NCBI GenBank assembly: GCA_018812395.1
Contig: JAHJDS010000096.1
Location: forward strand, 1-5,116
Length of the DNA: 5,116 bases
Reading direction: 5' to 3'
Source: Pseudomonadota bacterium
GTDB taxonomy: Bacteria > Desulfobacterota > Desulfarculia > Desulfarculales > JAHJDS01
The notes beneath the pieces were generated by a model that was given only the letters and a program-made list of their open reading frames with translations, had not been told where the DNA came from and ran no database searches. Position numbers and translations under genes: made by a program. Each line of letters begins with the position of its first letter. Position 1 is the first letter of the stretch. Positions 4,616 to 5,116 of this stretch are shown here, in pieces.

Positions 4616-4650
4616 GACACCTTGGTCTGATCCTTGGTGTCGGTTTTTTT
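4616..4650 (+). terminator. Terminator-like hairpin with T-run on the plus strand
   Basis: GACACC (4616-4621) pairs with GGTGTC (4636-4641), and inside a TT/TT internal loop a GG/CC pair closes the loop TCTGAT. Seven T residues (4644-4650) follow after GG. It would stop plus-strand transcription that has run through the PQPxPP gene from the left. On the minus strand it is a hairpin in the gene's own leader. Confidence 0.55.
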
Positions 4651-4796
4651 CTGGCCTTAAATGGAGCACGAAGCGTACCAATACGTTTTGCTTCGAGCCG
4701 AAACCTCATTATTGCTTAAATTTCAGCTGGTTTGATGATTACACTTGCTCCTTGGTGATGTAAAGAAGTCCAATTTTCAAAGGCACCTCCACTTTT

Positions 4797-4829
4797 CTGG
4801 AATTTGGTGTGTATTCCAGACCAAACCAG
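4797..4829 (+). other. Pair of mutually exclusive hairpins
   Basis: TCTGGAAT (4796-4803) pairs perfectly with ATTCCAGA (4813-4820). Alternatively CTGGAATTTGGT (4797-4808) pairs with ACCAAACCAG (4820-4829), giving ten base pairs with a two-base bulge. Both use the same left arm, so they cannot form together. No gene follows closely on the plus strand other than the IS. Confidence 0.35.
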
Positions 4830-4891
4830 TAAACTAGCTTGGCGACCACTCAGTCCCTCCCATCTGGTTATACTGTGGCCCAGTGAAAATG

Positions 4892-4923
4892 AGCCCCTGT
4901 GGCGATTGGTAACCACAGGGGCT
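4892..4923 (-). terminator. Strong hairpin, probable terminator
   Basis: AGCCCCTGTGG (4892-4902) and CCACAGGGGCT (4913-4923) form a perfect 11-bp GC-rich stem with a 10-base loop. On the minus strand it is followed by CATTTTC, a short T-run. On the plus strand the nearest T-runs are more than ten bases away. It best fits a minus-strand terminator for a gene to the right, beyond or displaced by the insertion sequence. Confidence 0.6.
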
Positions 4924-4973
4924 ATGCTGGAACTATTTCCTTTTAATTATACGCTGTTTTTTAATATGGTAAC

Positions 4974-5116
4974 TGAGCGGTGGTCCCCGAAATTCGGACA
5001 GGTGTGTTAGGTTGATTTGGCCATGAGATTTGGAGGTAAGAGATGGCCAAGCGGAAGACCTACAGCCCGTCGTTCAAGTCGAAAGTAGCCCTGGAGGCCA
5101 TACAAGGGGACCAGAC
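4974..5116 (+). mobile_element. Left end of an IS3-family insertion sequence, cut by the window edge
   Basis: A sequence of the kind found at IS3-family ends begins at about 4974 (TGAGCGGTGGTCCCCG, then AAATTCGGACAGG to about 5002), 69 bases before the transposase orfA start. IS3-family ends commonly start with TGA and carry a C/G-rich block with GGACA. The right end and any target-site duplication lie outside the window, so the exact boundary is not proven. Confidence 0.7.
5043..5116 (+). CDS. IS3-family transposase OrfA, N-terminal fragment (runs off the window)
   Basis: Only 24 codons are visible: MAKRKTYSPSFKSKVALEAI then QGDQ. The pattern (K/R)(R/K)xYSPxFKxKVALEAIxG is the typical start of IS3-family OrfA, the helix-turn-helix protein that binds the IS ends and is joined to the OrfB integrase domain by programmed frameshifting. 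The start has GGAGG (5032-5036) six bases before the ATG. The frame is open to the edge. Whether the full element is intact cannot be seen. Confidence 0.85.
   Translation, partial: MAKRKTYSPSFKSKVALEAIQGDQ

Larger units (their letters stand above)
4582..4973. other. Non-coding stretch rich in hairpins between the PQPxPP gene and the IS end
   Basis: I find no supported gene in these 392 bases. An open frame at 4804-5010 runs across the IS boundary and lacks a ribosome binding site and any recognisable protein pattern. The stretch holds the minus-strand leader with a possible closed ribosome binding site (4589-4615), a plus-strand terminator-like hairpin (4616-4650), an inverted repeat CGAAGC/GCTTCG (about 4668-4694), two alternative hairpins (4797-4829) and an 11-bp perfect stem (4892-4923). 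No confident promoter for the minus-strand gene was found. Confidence 0.55.

Noticed and set aside
4582..4620. Upstream ATG for the PQPxPP gene
   Set aside because: It would put 13 polar residues before the signal peptide, while the ATG at 4581 has its own GGAG site and a normal signal peptide start.
4804..5010. 68-codon open frame on the plus strand
   Set aside because: It runs through the 11-bp hairpin and across the IS end, has no ribosome binding site and no recognisable protein pattern.
1..5116. CRISPR array, tRNA, rRNA or prophage region
   Set aside because: No regularly spaced direct repeats, no cloverleaf with a TTCGA-type T-loop, no ribosomal RNA sequence and no phage structural genes were seen.

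Overview
The window looks like a chromosomal stretch of a Gram-negative bacterium. The best guess, at low confidence, is a Desulfobacterota (delta-proteobacterial) type of organism. The hints are an IHF/HU-type histone-like protein, Sec signal peptides on two small secreted proteins, moderate GC content and loosely packed, mostly single-gene units with long leaders. No ribosomal or housekeeping marker is present to fix the taxon. Recognised genes cover about two thirds of the window.

Layout from left to right: (1) an XRE-type HTH repressor with a cupin sensor domain (180-704), with a dyad symmetry over its probable -10; (2) a conserved-looking protein of unknown function with a predicted beta-rich N-terminus and a five-cysteine cluster (797-1444); (3) a 315-base non-coding stretch with a 29-base palindrome and a good sigma-70-type promoter; (4) an IHF/HU family DNA-bending protein with an unusual C-terminal tail (1760-2098); (5) an AEC (auxin efflux carrier) family permease (2318-3259, with the start moved to an internal ATG); (6) a 344-base non-coding stretch; (7) a small secreted lysine-rich protein (3604-4098); (8) on the minus strand, a small secreted protein with PQPxPP motifs and a 39-bp tandem repeat, with its own intrinsic terminator (4243-4581); (9) a 392-base hairpin-rich stretch; (10) the left end of an IS3-type insertion sequence, with the first 24 codons of its OrfA, cut by the window edge (4974-5116).

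The most interesting signal is a repeated element of about 65-75 bases, found directly upstream of three unrelated genes: the XRE-cupin regulator, the AEC permease and the secreted 164-aa protein. The copies share a TTGGCTTGGCAA-like block, a small hairpin with changing stem bases, and a YATRATNCCG block. It could be a shared promoter/operator family or a structured leader RNA, and it would link these three genes in one regulon. I do not recognise it as a named riboswitch or repeat. There is no CRISPR array, tRNA, rRNA or obvious defence or biosynthetic system here.
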